From the NCBI GenBank assembly GCA_026545765.1, contig CM048841.1:98971352-99035351 (forward strand): a stretch of DNA of 64,000 nt, read 5' to 3'. Positions 25,753 through 35,908 of the stretch are shown here, piece by piece. How positions within the stretch are numbered: position 1 is the first letter of the stretch; every line of letters starts with the position of its first letter. Origin of the DNA: Plantago major (taxonomy: Eukaryota; Streptophyta; Magnoliopsida; Lamiales; Plantaginaceae). The notes below the pieces were generated by a model that was given only the letters and a program-made list of their open reading frames with translations, was not told the DNA's origin and made no database searches. The position numbers and the translations under genes were made by a program.

Positions 25753-26311
25753 TGGATTCATCAGGAGAGATAAGGCATGATTTCCGACGCGGTATTCTAT
25801 TTCATTTTTATTTCTCAATTCAGTCGGAGCTCAATCTTATACGAGGATTTCTAGATCCACAACTCTCGTTATTTTTTGTTAATTATCGATCTAGGTTTAT
25901 TATATGATATGATATGATGAGCTCACTGTTTGTTTTTGTTTCAATTGTGATGGATGTGATGCAGCATTATTCAGTCGGATTATTTTGTTATTAATACTTC
26001 TCACCTTACTATTTGATTGATTTCAACTGCCACTTCCTCGATGTGATTTTGTTATGTATTGGTTAAAAAAAGCATCAAGAGGAGCTTTTCTCAAGGTATT
26101 AGAGTTGTGGCTTTTGCTAGAAGATTATTCAACTTCTGTTTCTTGTGATCCCTGGGTATTTATTAGTTTCATATACTCATTATTCATGTGCCACCGTATA
26201 ATATCTATGCATATTATTCGATTATGTGGATGGATGTCATTTAGGTGTATTGTAATTTCTGATGATGATTACTCTGTGATTGACTGTGTTTTTCACAGTA
26301 TCAATGTGAAT
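25753..26311 (+). promoter_or_regulatory. Possible upstream ORF in the TRAF-type gene leader
   Basis: An ATG at 25753 opens MDSSGEIRHDFRR. If the consensus donor at 25792 is joined to the acceptor ending at 26298, the frame stops after three more residues (VSM), before the main ATG at 26318. That is a 16-residue upstream ORF, which could lower translation of the main protein. The splice choice is inferred. Confidence 0.35.
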
Positions 26312-26317
26312 CCACCT

Positions 26318-29031
26318 ATGGAGGATATTGACCTCAACCCGGAGAAAGTTGAAGTAGAAAATGAGAGTGGGCCTTTCTTTCACTGTCATCTCTGCGATAC
26401 CGACATAGTTCATAAAATCGCGCAGGCATTTCTTCCCGGATTGGCTTCTGCCTGCATTGACAACACTACTGGTGGTATCTTGAAGAGCCCGGTTTCTGTG
26501 GCAGTTGACATCCGTAGAGAAATGGTGGACTACCTTATCCAACGGAGTGAACATTTTGTGGCTGAGGCTGTGGTCCTAGAAGGTAATCCGGGCATGGAAG
26601 TCTCCGATAACCCCTATGATATTATTGCTGACTTTGTTGATGATTTTGTGAGTTCCAAGAGGAATTTTTTTAGCCGGGTTTCAGGGTGGTTGATGAGTGA
26701 CAGACGGGAAGACTGGATAGAGGATTTTGTGCAAGAAATGGAAATAAATGGTTTTTGGTTGTTAAACAGGAGAGTTTTGGTTGCGCAAACTCTCTTGAAG
26801 AATGTCGATTTCAAGAATTTATTTTACTGCAACAGTAAATTTAAGTCCCGGGAAGATGTACAAGAGCACAAGTTGAATTGCAGTTTTAGGGCAATGTCTT
26901 GTGATAACGAGGGCTGCAATTCTTCGTTTAGTGCAGGTCAGATGGACTATCACGATTCTGTCTGTCCTTTCAAAATACTTCCATGTGAACAGAAATGCCC
27001 GGATAATATTATGAGGCGAGATATGGACAGACATTGTATAACTGTTTGTCCAATGAAGCTTGTAAAATGCCCCTTTTACTCAGTCGGTTGTCAGTCCCTT
27101 GTTCCTCAGCATACAATTGTAGATCACCGGTCAGAGAATCTCCAGTCGCACTTGTCCAACATCCTGCAAGGGTTTCACAGGAAAGCTTCAGCAGAAGATC
27201 TGAAAGAAAGAGCAGTAGAAATTCACAAGGTGAGCTACAGAAAAGCGTTGCATATTTTTTTGTTTCTATAATACACTGCCAGTCTGCCACTGCTATATAG
27301 CAATTATAGGAAAGTAAAATTTCGCCTATTTTGCCACTAGGATTTACATGAAACCATCCCGATTACATGCTTAGGCCAGAAACATTTTGAGGTGACTTGT
27401 ATTTTAACTATCACATAATCTAGTTTGCATATAAATTATCTTAGAATTGTGCCAAGTACTTTAACTGCTGATACATTATACTGAACAGGAAAATCATACT
27501 GGATCTTTTGTTGTTGTTGTTGTTGTTGTTGTTGTGTGTGTGTGGATGGGTGGGGGTCATGATTCTATAATTACTGTAACCAAAAAATAACTCAGATCTT
27601 CACTTACTAAGATGTTCCACAAACATCATTTCTCTGGAACTTCTTAGCTTGCTAGTTATGTCAGTATACATTTGAGTTTTTTTTGTGGTGGTGATGTATG
27701 CACCTATGCACTTTTGCAACTATGCCACTATGGTATGCAGTAAATTATGATGATCATGTTTGTTGTATGAAGACGATTCTAGGATTCCACCAGTGGAGTA
27801 TAAAAAGAATAAGGATACCATGTTTGCATTGAGCACAGAGATCACGATAGTAATGGTCTCCTTCATTCCTTGTTGGTCACATGCCGTTCTTCTCTTGATT
27901 TGTCTATAATTTTAGCAACTCTCTTGCCGAGGCGTCTCTTACACCCCTTTATATCTTGTATTGTCCACTTTAATGATCAGTAATATTGTTTATATGGAAA
28001 AAACATATATGCTTTGTAGTTCAATTGGTAATAACCTTAAAGTTTTATAGATGTGCTATTAGCCCAATTGGATACACTCAACATTTTGTGTTTAATTTTT
28101 TATTTTTATATGAAATGAGCATGGAATTCTGTTTAACTTGTACGCGACTGGCATGTAAACTATTTTTTCATTCTTATGACAGTTGGCATTTCCTGGAAAA
28201 CTAGAATCAGCTTGTGATGCGAGATCTCTGACGAATTTTGTTAGGGACCTTGACTCCAAACTTGGGCCCATTATTCCGAAACAAAGAGATTCAAAGCCCC
28301 AAGATGAGGTGGTGGATTCCGTCAATGAAAATGAGAGCATTAGCTCGCCAGTTAAGTCAGTCGCATCTGATGATTCTCCAAGGAAAAAGGAAGAGAGTGC
28401 AGTTAACTCACCCTCCAAAGGCAGTGATCATGAAAATTCTTCCCATGGAAAGGAAGATTTGGTGGACTCACCAAGCAAATTGGATGCACATTCTGATCAG
28501 GAAAAGATGGCTGCATCAATTAATATGGACCGCAGCTTGAAAGAGTCACCACCCCCTGAAAGAGAAGACAGTCAACACTCGCCAGTAAAACTTGAAGTGC
28601 AGATGGAGGAGTCATCTGATGAAGAAGTAATTGAGGGCGCTGAAGAACATTCAACATCACCTATCAAACAAAACGAGCAAACAGAACAAACTCATGAAAG
28701 ACAACGCTCACCTGTAAAACTTGAAGTGCAGATGGAGTCGTCGTCTGATGAAGAAGTAATTGACGGCACTGCAGAACATTCAACATCACCTATGAAACAA
28801 AAAGAGCAAACAGAAGAAACTCATGACAGCCCACGTTCACCTGTAAAACTTGAAGTGCAGGTGGAGGAATCATCCGATGAAGAAGTAATTGACAGCGCTG
28901 GTGAAGATTCAACATCACCAGTCAAACAAAGAGAGCAAACAGCACGAACTCATGAGAGGGAACATGCTGAATCGTCTGAATCATCACCTGAATCCTCTCC
29001 CCGTAAGGAACACGTGCAACTAGATGATTAG
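26318..29031 (+). CDS. TRAF-type zinc-finger protein, At1g09920-like
   Basis: Two coding exons, 26318-27229 and 28183-29031, give 586 residues. The first 300 match Arabidopsis At1g09920 closely: DLNPEK near the start, an HCHLC cysteine pair near residues 22-26, KNFFSRVSGWL-like SKRNFFSRVSGW, and TLLKNVDF. A Cys/His-rich TRAF-type zinc-finger block follows at about residues 175-275 (CDNEGC, HDSVCPFKILPCEQ, MRRDMDRHCITVCPMKL). The second exon keeps a conserved helix (SLTNFVRDLDSKLGP) and then becomes a long acidic, serine/proline-rich tail with three 43-residue repeats. The frame is open upstream of 26318 to the acceptor, but homologues start at this point. It may be an adaptor of unknown role. 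The intron of 953 bp carries a TTG/TG microsatellite. Confidence 0.88.
27507..27545. repeat. TTG then TG microsatellite in an intron
   Basis: About nine TTG units run straight into a short TG run, inside the only coding-region intron of the TRAF-type gene. Confidence 0.85.
28579..28965 (+). repeat. Three in-frame 129-bp tandem repeats in a coding tail
   Basis: Three consecutive 129-bp units encode 43 residues each. All begin SPVKLEVQ, carry an SSDEEVI core and then STSP and KQ.EQT. Units differ by several substitutions but no indels. SSDEE is a strong casein kinase 2 consensus, and each SP pair is a possible proline-directed phosphosite. Both are sequence inferences. Confidence 0.9.
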
Positions 29032-30464
29032 CCACATGGAGTCTCCCTCCAGTGAAGGACATATATTCTTCAAAATGCAGTTTTGAGAGCAACAGGTGCT
29101 CAGAGGAATTTTGTTAACATTACACAAGATGAGCTGAACTCCCTAAATAAGCCTATTTATTTTAACTCAATTTATTTTCTGATTCTCTGTACCGGGTAAC
29201 CATTTGTTGTGCTGCTTAACATTGACCGAAGGTCTATCATATAGGTCTCTTACTTTTATATTCGAAGCCCTTGTAATAACTTTCTGTGCAATCAATCAAT
29301 GAAAACTCTTTCAAACTAATCTTTCTTTCTTAGTTTTTTTTTCCCACTGTTCCTGTGAACTTGATCTTGGTCCCATTCTTAAGAATTTTTTTGTCCGAGG
29401 GGCCTTTCTTTATGATGGCATTCGTGGAATTCAATGCCATCTGTTTAGTGCCCAATATTATGTTCATCATGTGTTGCCTTTGATGGAGAAAGCAGTAATC
29501 ACACACCTCACACACTGTATGATTTTTGGGGAATTATTATTGTAAGATTATGCAAGACCATATCTCTGCTTCATCTGTCATAGACTCATAGGAGGTAAAA
29601 AGTTCAATCGCTTATTAGAGTTTGACGGGCAAGGTAAGAGGGTAGTTTCATGTTATGCAGTTTAACGTTTGTCCAACAAAGTTGGCAGAAGTTTTTGTAA
29701 TATGCTGTTTGCCTTTCATTTCAGCAATTGAGTCACACCTAATGCCATTGGACTAGCAGTATATTGTTAATCAACAAGTATACTGAAGTTGGATGTCCAA
29801 ATGCTACGGGAGTTTATGCTCTACAATTGTAGTCTCTTAGCTATGTGGAACAAGAGGCGAATAAAGAAAACCTACATCTTTGGTCCATATACTTTGCTGA
29901 ATAATTTGGCAGCCTGATTGGCATATTCTGCAGTTCTATTTGTTGTTATATAGTTTGCCGTATCATATTTATCATGTAACATTAGGATGTCCTTCTTTAT
30001 ATTGGTGAAGCAGAGCAATACACGGTTGGAAAATAGGAAAAATCGTGCATTTCTCTCATTTCATTTTTTTTACCAGATCCATTATTTACTATACATAGCA
30101 TAGTATTGTTTTTGAAAAGATTTAAGGTGTATTAATTATTTTATTTCCTTTCGACAGAATATTTAAAGACCGGGATAGAGAGAGAAATCAAATATAAATC
30201 CAAGGTACATTCTGCATTTCTGTTTATCCTGGGGAACGGAATCGTTCTTCGAAGGATCCAATGCAGGGGCTGTTCCCATCGTTCTTTTGAGGTCGTATCT
30301 GGCATCTGTGTCCAGTATTCGTTCCTTCAATTGAGGTACGATTGTGTCAGGGTAACTTAAAACAGTGTGTAAGATCTCATTCTCCATTTTGTTTTCATTG
30401 TTAAGAGCATCCTTTAATTGCAGCTTTGGAAACAGAAAGGTGCTGATAAATTCCCGAGAACGAT
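29032..30464. other. Intergenic, TRAF-type 3' flank to IQM 5' region
   Basis: The 3' UTR of the TRAF-type gene occupies the left part. I looked for an upstream coding exon of the IQM gene and did not find a convincing one. An open frame on the minus strand (30543-30163, 126 codons) is longer than chance would favour but resembles no family I know. It overlaps the first IQM exon, so I treat it as a shadow. Confidence 0.45.
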
Positions 30465-32780
30465 ATGCACGGTAAAAATATGTCTGAGATTGATTTCCCA
30501 GCCGTGAGTAGACATCTAGCTGCCATAAGGTTGCAGAAGACATACAAAAGTTTTAGAACCAGAAGACAACTAGCAGATTGTGCAGTTCTGGTCGAGCAAA
30601 GATGGTGTGTGTCAAAAAACTAGTACTCCATTCATCATCCTTTTGACAGAAAATAAAAAGACACTATTTCTATCTTAATTTTATGCCATTCTTATATATT
30701 TGTATTATTCAGGTGGAAACTCTTGGATTTTGCTGAGCTCAAGCGTACTTCTGTATCATTCTTTGACATTGGGAAACCCGAATCCGCTGTGTCACGATGG
30801 TCGAGGGCAAGAACTAAGGCTGCTAAGGTACTTCATCACGTAAAGCCATGCTAATATATACTGATGTCAATTTTTCTTGGAGATTAAAGTACTCGAGGCT
30901 TTATATTTTAGGTCGGCAAAGGTCTATCCAAGGACGAAAGGGCGTGTAAACTTGCTTTGCAACATTGGCTGGAGGCTGTGAGTTTCTTACACTTGGAGAA
31001 AATTCCAACTAGGGATCTCCATTCTGGACTTGTAACTGATTACATAGGATATGAGTATACTGAGATGCTGATACAGAAGCAATTTAACATTTCTCCTGCA
31101 GATTGATCCCAGACACCGATATGGTCACAACCTGCATTTTTATTATACCAAATGGCTGCAATGCGACAGTAAGCAGCCTTTCTTCTACTGGTAATCATAA
31201 GTTTACTCCAGTGTCACACCATTTTCTCCTTTCTCATATCATCTATGAAGAGAGTTGATCATGCTTAAACTTTGAATTACAGGCTAGATATAGGAGAGGG
31301 TAAATCAGCAAATCTTGAGAAATGTTCTAGAGTAAAACTCCAGCAACAGTGTATCAAGTATCTTGGCCCGGTAAGTACACCAACAGAAAAAGATTCTTGA
31401 AGTGTACTGAATCTGAAAATTAACGAACCTATGGTTTAACAGGCGGAGAGAGAAGCTTATGAGGTTCATATAACGGATGGAAAGCTATTATACAAGCAAA
31501 GTGGAAAGCCTCTTGATACACGGGAGGGGCCAGAAGATACCAAATGGATCTTTGTACTTAGTGTGTCGAAGATCATGTATGCAGGACTTAAAAGGAAGGG
31601 AACATTTCAACATTCAAGTTTCTTGGCAGGCGGTACAACATTATCTGCCGGAAGATTATCAGTAGAAGATGGTGTTTTAAAGGTACAACTCACAAGAACC
31701 AACCATTTCCTTTTTTAATAAATTACTTTTCACCTAAGACACTAATTTGATCTAAACTAATGAAATGTCTATCTTTTGGAATTTTAGGCTGTTTGGCCTT
31801 ACAGTGGTCATTATCTGCCAACGGAAGAAAATTTTCAAGAGTTCATGTATTTTCTTGTGAGACACAATGTTGACTTGAGTTTTGTTCAGGTTAGTTGGTG
31901 GTCCTTATTTGTTGTGGCATGATAGCATAAACAGTTGAACACACTGTGTTTTCAGAAACTTTGCACCATGAACTGTTTCTTTCCAGATTTGGAAGGTTTG
32001 TTTGGTATATAACACTAGTGGTTCGTTCATGGATTTTCCTATGTTCATCTCCGGCCAAGAGTTATCAATCATCAACTCACGTTATCGACTTATATTGTGC
32101 AGAGAAAAGCAGCGAACAAAGAAGAGGAAGTCAGCTTTCCTCTTCGCCATAGCGTATCAGTGCCAAATCTCAAGCAAGCTAATAACAACTTGAAGGAGGG
32201 AGGGAAGAAGGAACACTCTAGCAAGAAATACCACAGTGACGCTGGAGATACAGATAAGCGAATATCAATATGGTCCAGGAAACTACGCTCTAAAATCGCT
32301 TTAATTAAAATCCCTAAAAGAGAGGACATGGATGAGCTTTTCGACACGCCAAAACTAGGCCCCCCGGAAAGTCCAGTGGACGGATACGAGACAGCAGAGG
32401 AGGATCTGTCAGATTTGGAAGATCTATCAGACTCGGAAATATCAGTCTCGAAGCAGAACTTATTTGACATGGATGAAGAGGATGAGTACGAGGAACCCAT
32501 CCCAAAAGAAAAAATCATGTTGAGAATAACCTCGCATAAAGAGATGAAATCGTATCAGTTGGCTAACCAACTGTCGTGCAAATGGACTACAGGCGCGGGT
32601 CCAAGAATAGGATGTGTGAGGGACTATCCTTTGGAGCTTCAGATGCGTGGGCTAGAGGATGTGTGTTTGACGCCTAGAAGTTCCCACTCAACTCCAAGAC
32701 GAAGCTCTAGGCCAGGTAGTTTTTCGGGTCCTGCTCCTAGCAGGACAAGTCGAAAAAGAAGCCCACTTGGTTCTGTATAA
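30465..32780 (+). CDS. IQM-type IQ-motif calmodulin-binding protein
   Basis: Eight exons: 30465-30604, 30713-30827, 30912-30977, 31102-31190, 31283-31370, 31443-31682, 31788-31889 and 32103-32780. Phases close and give 505 residues. An IQ motif lies near residues 18-40 ([19 protein letters not shown]). The conserved IQM core follows: [85 protein letters not shown]. The C-terminal tail has an acidic stretch and [18 protein letters not shown], as in the IQM4/5/6 subgroup. The family binds calmodulin without calcium in plant signalling. The start at 30465 is uncertain, since many IQM proteins carry 50-100 more N-terminal residues and no upstream exon was found. Confidence 0.87.
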
Positions 32781-33465
32781 TGTGTTTCAGAGATGTTATA
32801 TATATGGCATCTGTTAGTTTCTTCAATATTCATTACCTTGCCCAATATTCGAACAGCAGACTACATCACACTGATTCTGCTTGGCGAGGAAAGATGTATG
32901 CATGTATATAGATTGTAGAGTCTGGAGTGGTGTACGTACCTGTAGGAGATTTTAAATTAGATTGGCTCAACATTATGAAAACGTGTAACTCCACAATAAT
33001 CTTGTGTTTTTATCTTTTGGAAGGAAGGAAAAATCCACACACATTACATGGACAATTGGACATGTTCTGATGCTCATGGTGCCACAATATAGAAGTACCC
33101 ATTCTGGGTATGTAATAGATGAAATAACTAACCTCTTGATCGGTGTGGCACATGTAATGTTGGATAGTATGATTTTGTATATTTTGGCCAGCACAGATTG
33201 ATTTTGAAATCACCCAGGCTTGTATCATTACATCTTCATACATATCCCTTATCACCTCGTTTTTACACGATGCGTAGTTTGACATATTGTACCGATGCGG
33301 TTACTAATGATATAGACCACAAAAGTAACCTGGTATGATATTGACCCAACAAGTAACCGAGATTCAACCATTTTGGCTAGCTATGGTTACAAATAAATAA
33401 AATAATGCACTAAAAATATACTAAATTTTACAAAATCTACTTTTAATTTTTTACTTCCTCCGTCC

Positions 33466-33710
33466 CGTCCCATATTACCCACTTTGACTTTTTCCAGTCA
33501 ACAATGTCCAACTTTGACTACAAATTAATCTTAAACCGCAAATGTAAAATGTTCAATTAAATTATATTATGAAACTTTAGTCCTTAAAGTATCATAATAT
33601 AATTTAATTGAACATTTTACATTTACCGTTTAAAATTTATTCAGAATAAAAGTTAAAAAACATTGATTTAAAAAGTGAAATGGAATACTTTAATTTTATG
33701 AATTACTTCA
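33466..33710. mobile_element. Stowaway-like foldback element
   Basis: It opens with ACTTCCTCCGTCCCGTCCCA and the TTTGACTTTTT block usual in Stowaway-like MITEs. Inside is a long inverted repeat: about 33537-33582 pairs with about 33586-33631, nearly perfect over 45 bp. The right outer end is degraded. A partial copy of one arm is at 56860-56925. The element sits 150 bp upstream of the IMP3 start codon. Confidence 0.6.
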
Positions 33711-33763
33711 CTACTTCTATTTTATTTTCCCTTTTAACATGAGCTAGTACTATGCTTGTATAG

Positions 33764-33771
33764 AACCCTAA
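33764..33771 (+). promoter_or_regulatory. Telo-box upstream of IMP3
   Basis: AACCCTAA lies 90 bp before the IMP3 start codon. Telo-boxes are known in plants to mark genes for ribosome biogenesis and ribosomal proteins, which suits IMP3. Confidence 0.55.
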
Positions 33772-33860
33772 CCTGTTACATATTCTCCGGCAGTTGTTTC
33801 TAAAGCTCAAGTGATCTCTGTTTCTTCGAGCCGATCCGATAATTGAATTTTCATTGCAAG

Positions 33861-35908
33861 ATGAGGCCGCTCAAGTTTCACGAGAAGAAATTACTGAAGA
33901 AAGTTAACCTCGTGGACTGGAAGAGAGAAGGAAATCATAGGGAGATTTTCGTGATGCATCGTTATCACGTCACTGGCAGAGACGATTACAAGAAGTAATT
34001 CTCATTACCCAATTCTTTTTTTTTTTTTTCTTGGCCTGATTTTCCCAATTTTTGGTGTTGCATTGTCAGGTATTCGAGCTTGTGTAGGATGGCGCAGAAG
34101 CTAGTGAACACACTCAAACAGATGGATGCCAGAGACCCTTATAGGATTCAGATGACAGATGCCCTTCTTGAAAAGATGTAAGCTTTTTCAAAATTTCTTC
34201 TTTCTTGTTATTTTTTAGCTTTTATGGATGTTACTCATTCATATTGTTGCACATTGTTATTCGGTCATCTTTGATGACTCTTATGACCAATTTATAGCTG
34301 TGTAAGTTGGTGGTTACAGTCTTCGCATTTCTGTGATTTTCAGCTTAATATGCACTATGAAGTAAATTTGGAGATGTGAGCTTCTGCAAAATGTCTTCTT
34401 TCTTGTCGTTTAAATCTCTTCTGCTAGTATGCTTGTGTAGATGGCCGAATCATTGATAATGTGACCTTTATAAGCTGTTTTTAGAGTGTAAGTTAGCGAG
34501 TCATAGTGTTAGCATTTTTGTGATTTCAGTTCAATATACATTAGGACTGGCAATATATTTCGAAACTGCAATATAGTAGTACCGAGATTGGTATTCTAGC
34601 TGAGGTTGGTGTTGGTGGCATAGATGGTATAACAGATATGGGAGTTCCGTCAATGCCTGGGGTGTTTCTGTTTCCTCAAGTATAATGTCTAAGAGGTCAA
34701 GTTTGGAGTGATATAGGCTTTTGGTAAATTCCTGTGCTATACAATATTGCAAATTGTTTCTTCGATTATATTCAGAAAATGGTTTGTTGTATCAGTTTCT
34801 TGCAGTGCTAATTTGTTTATAGTTGGATGTCTAATTGTCTATACATATTTTTGTTCCATATCTTCTGATTCTTGATCGGATTGAAGTTAAGTTGTTGGTA
34901 GGAACTTTCTTGCACTGTGTTTTCCAGGATTATTCTGGAACTTTTACCTTTACCTCTTAGAGATTTAGAGGAGATGTACGTGTATGTATGATGCTTTGTG
35001 AGTGGCTATCTTATACAACATATATATGGCGTGATATGAATTAAAAATGAAGATGTGGATCTCAGGGAACAGAAACTTAGCTGCCAAACACCTTCACAAG
35101 AGTTGCTTCCGTTGGGCAATGTTAATCATGCACTATTTGTTTGTGCTAGTTGTCAAGTTCTACATATTCATAATAGTTTGAACCTCTAGAGAGGTCAAGT
35201 ACTAAAAGGAGTCACCATAAGGCCGTTTCATCAACCTGAACTTATGTGTAGGAATCTCTTATTTGTTACAAGTGTTTTTTCCCTTTCGGGCTCTTCCTGT
35301 CAACTATGTCCTACTACTATTATTCTACTAAGTTTCAAGAGAGTTTTTTTTTTTTTTTTTTTAATCTGCTGAACTAAATCTGGTTCTGATAAAGATGACT
35401 GCTTGTGAAAGTAAAGCTCTGATTGGTCTTATTGGATAGTATTTCAAGTTAGCTGACCAGTGACTGTCTACCCTTTTAGGTACAACATGGGTGTAATACC
35501 ATCCCGCAAAAGTTTGAAGTTGATTGAGCGCTTATCCGTATCATCCTTCTGTCGGTATGTATGGTGTCATGATGAATATTTCATGCATGAATTTGCATGT
35601 ACAGGTTTTTACTGACACTAGGCAAATTACCCCGTCTGACATGGCTTTCCTTGGTTGCTTTCATTTACTTCAGGCGTAGGCTTGCGACTGTCCTGGTCCG
35701 GCTGAAGTTTGCAGAACACTTGAAAGAAGCAACTACATATATTGAGCAGGGGCACATTCGTGTTGGGCCGGAAACTGTTACTGATCCGGCATTCCTTGTG
35801 ACAAGGAATATGGAGGACTTGATTACATGGGTGGATACATCTAAGATTAGGAGAAAGGTCTTGGCTTACAATGACAAATTAGATGACTACGACGCAATGA
35901 ACGTGTAG
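33861..35908 (+). CDS. IMP3: U3 small nucleolar ribonucleoprotein IMP3
   Basis: Four exons: 33861-33994, 34070-34177, 35480-35554 and 35674-35908. Phases close to give 183 residues, the usual IMP3 length. The start [16 protein letters not shown] is characteristic. Next come [20 protein letters not shown] and [20 protein letters not shown], followed by an S4 RNA-binding domain at about residues 108-160 ([16 protein letters not shown]...IEQGHIRVG). The family acts in the nucleolar small-subunit processome with MPP10 and IMP4, helping U3 snoRNA pair with pre-rRNA. The third intron side is long: 34178-35479 is 1.3 kb and contains a T19 tract near 35344. A reading frame running through intron 3 into exon 4 exists, but the spliced form matches the family. 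Confidence 0.95.

Larger units (their letters stand above)
24234..26317. other. Divergent promoter region and TRAF-type gene 5' leader
   Basis: The minus-strand CPSF-A gene and the plus-strand TRAF-type gene diverge from here. The left part holds the CPSF-A promoter and a left end of the GGCTCTGTT repeat family (24597-24621). From about 25240 the sequence is likely 5' UTR and introns of the TRAF-type gene, with likely noncoding exons near 25380-25401 and 25740-25791. The acceptor before the coding exon is at 26297-26298. Confidence 0.5.
32781..33860. other. Intergenic between IQM and IMP3
   Basis: IQM 3' flank, an unassigned stretch at about 32990-33290 with overlapping short frames, and a foldback element (33466-33710) just upstream of IMP3. 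The IMP3 promoter side holds a telo-box, listed separately. Confidence 0.55.

Noticed and set aside
32090..32518. 142-codon minus-strand serine-rich frame
   Set aside because: Antisense of the acidic last exon of the IQM gene; the serine runs mirror Asp/Glu-rich codons.
33010..33285. 91-codon minus-strand frame between IQM and IMP3
   Set aside because: No recognisable motif, an overlapping plus-strand frame of similar length, and no splice partners.
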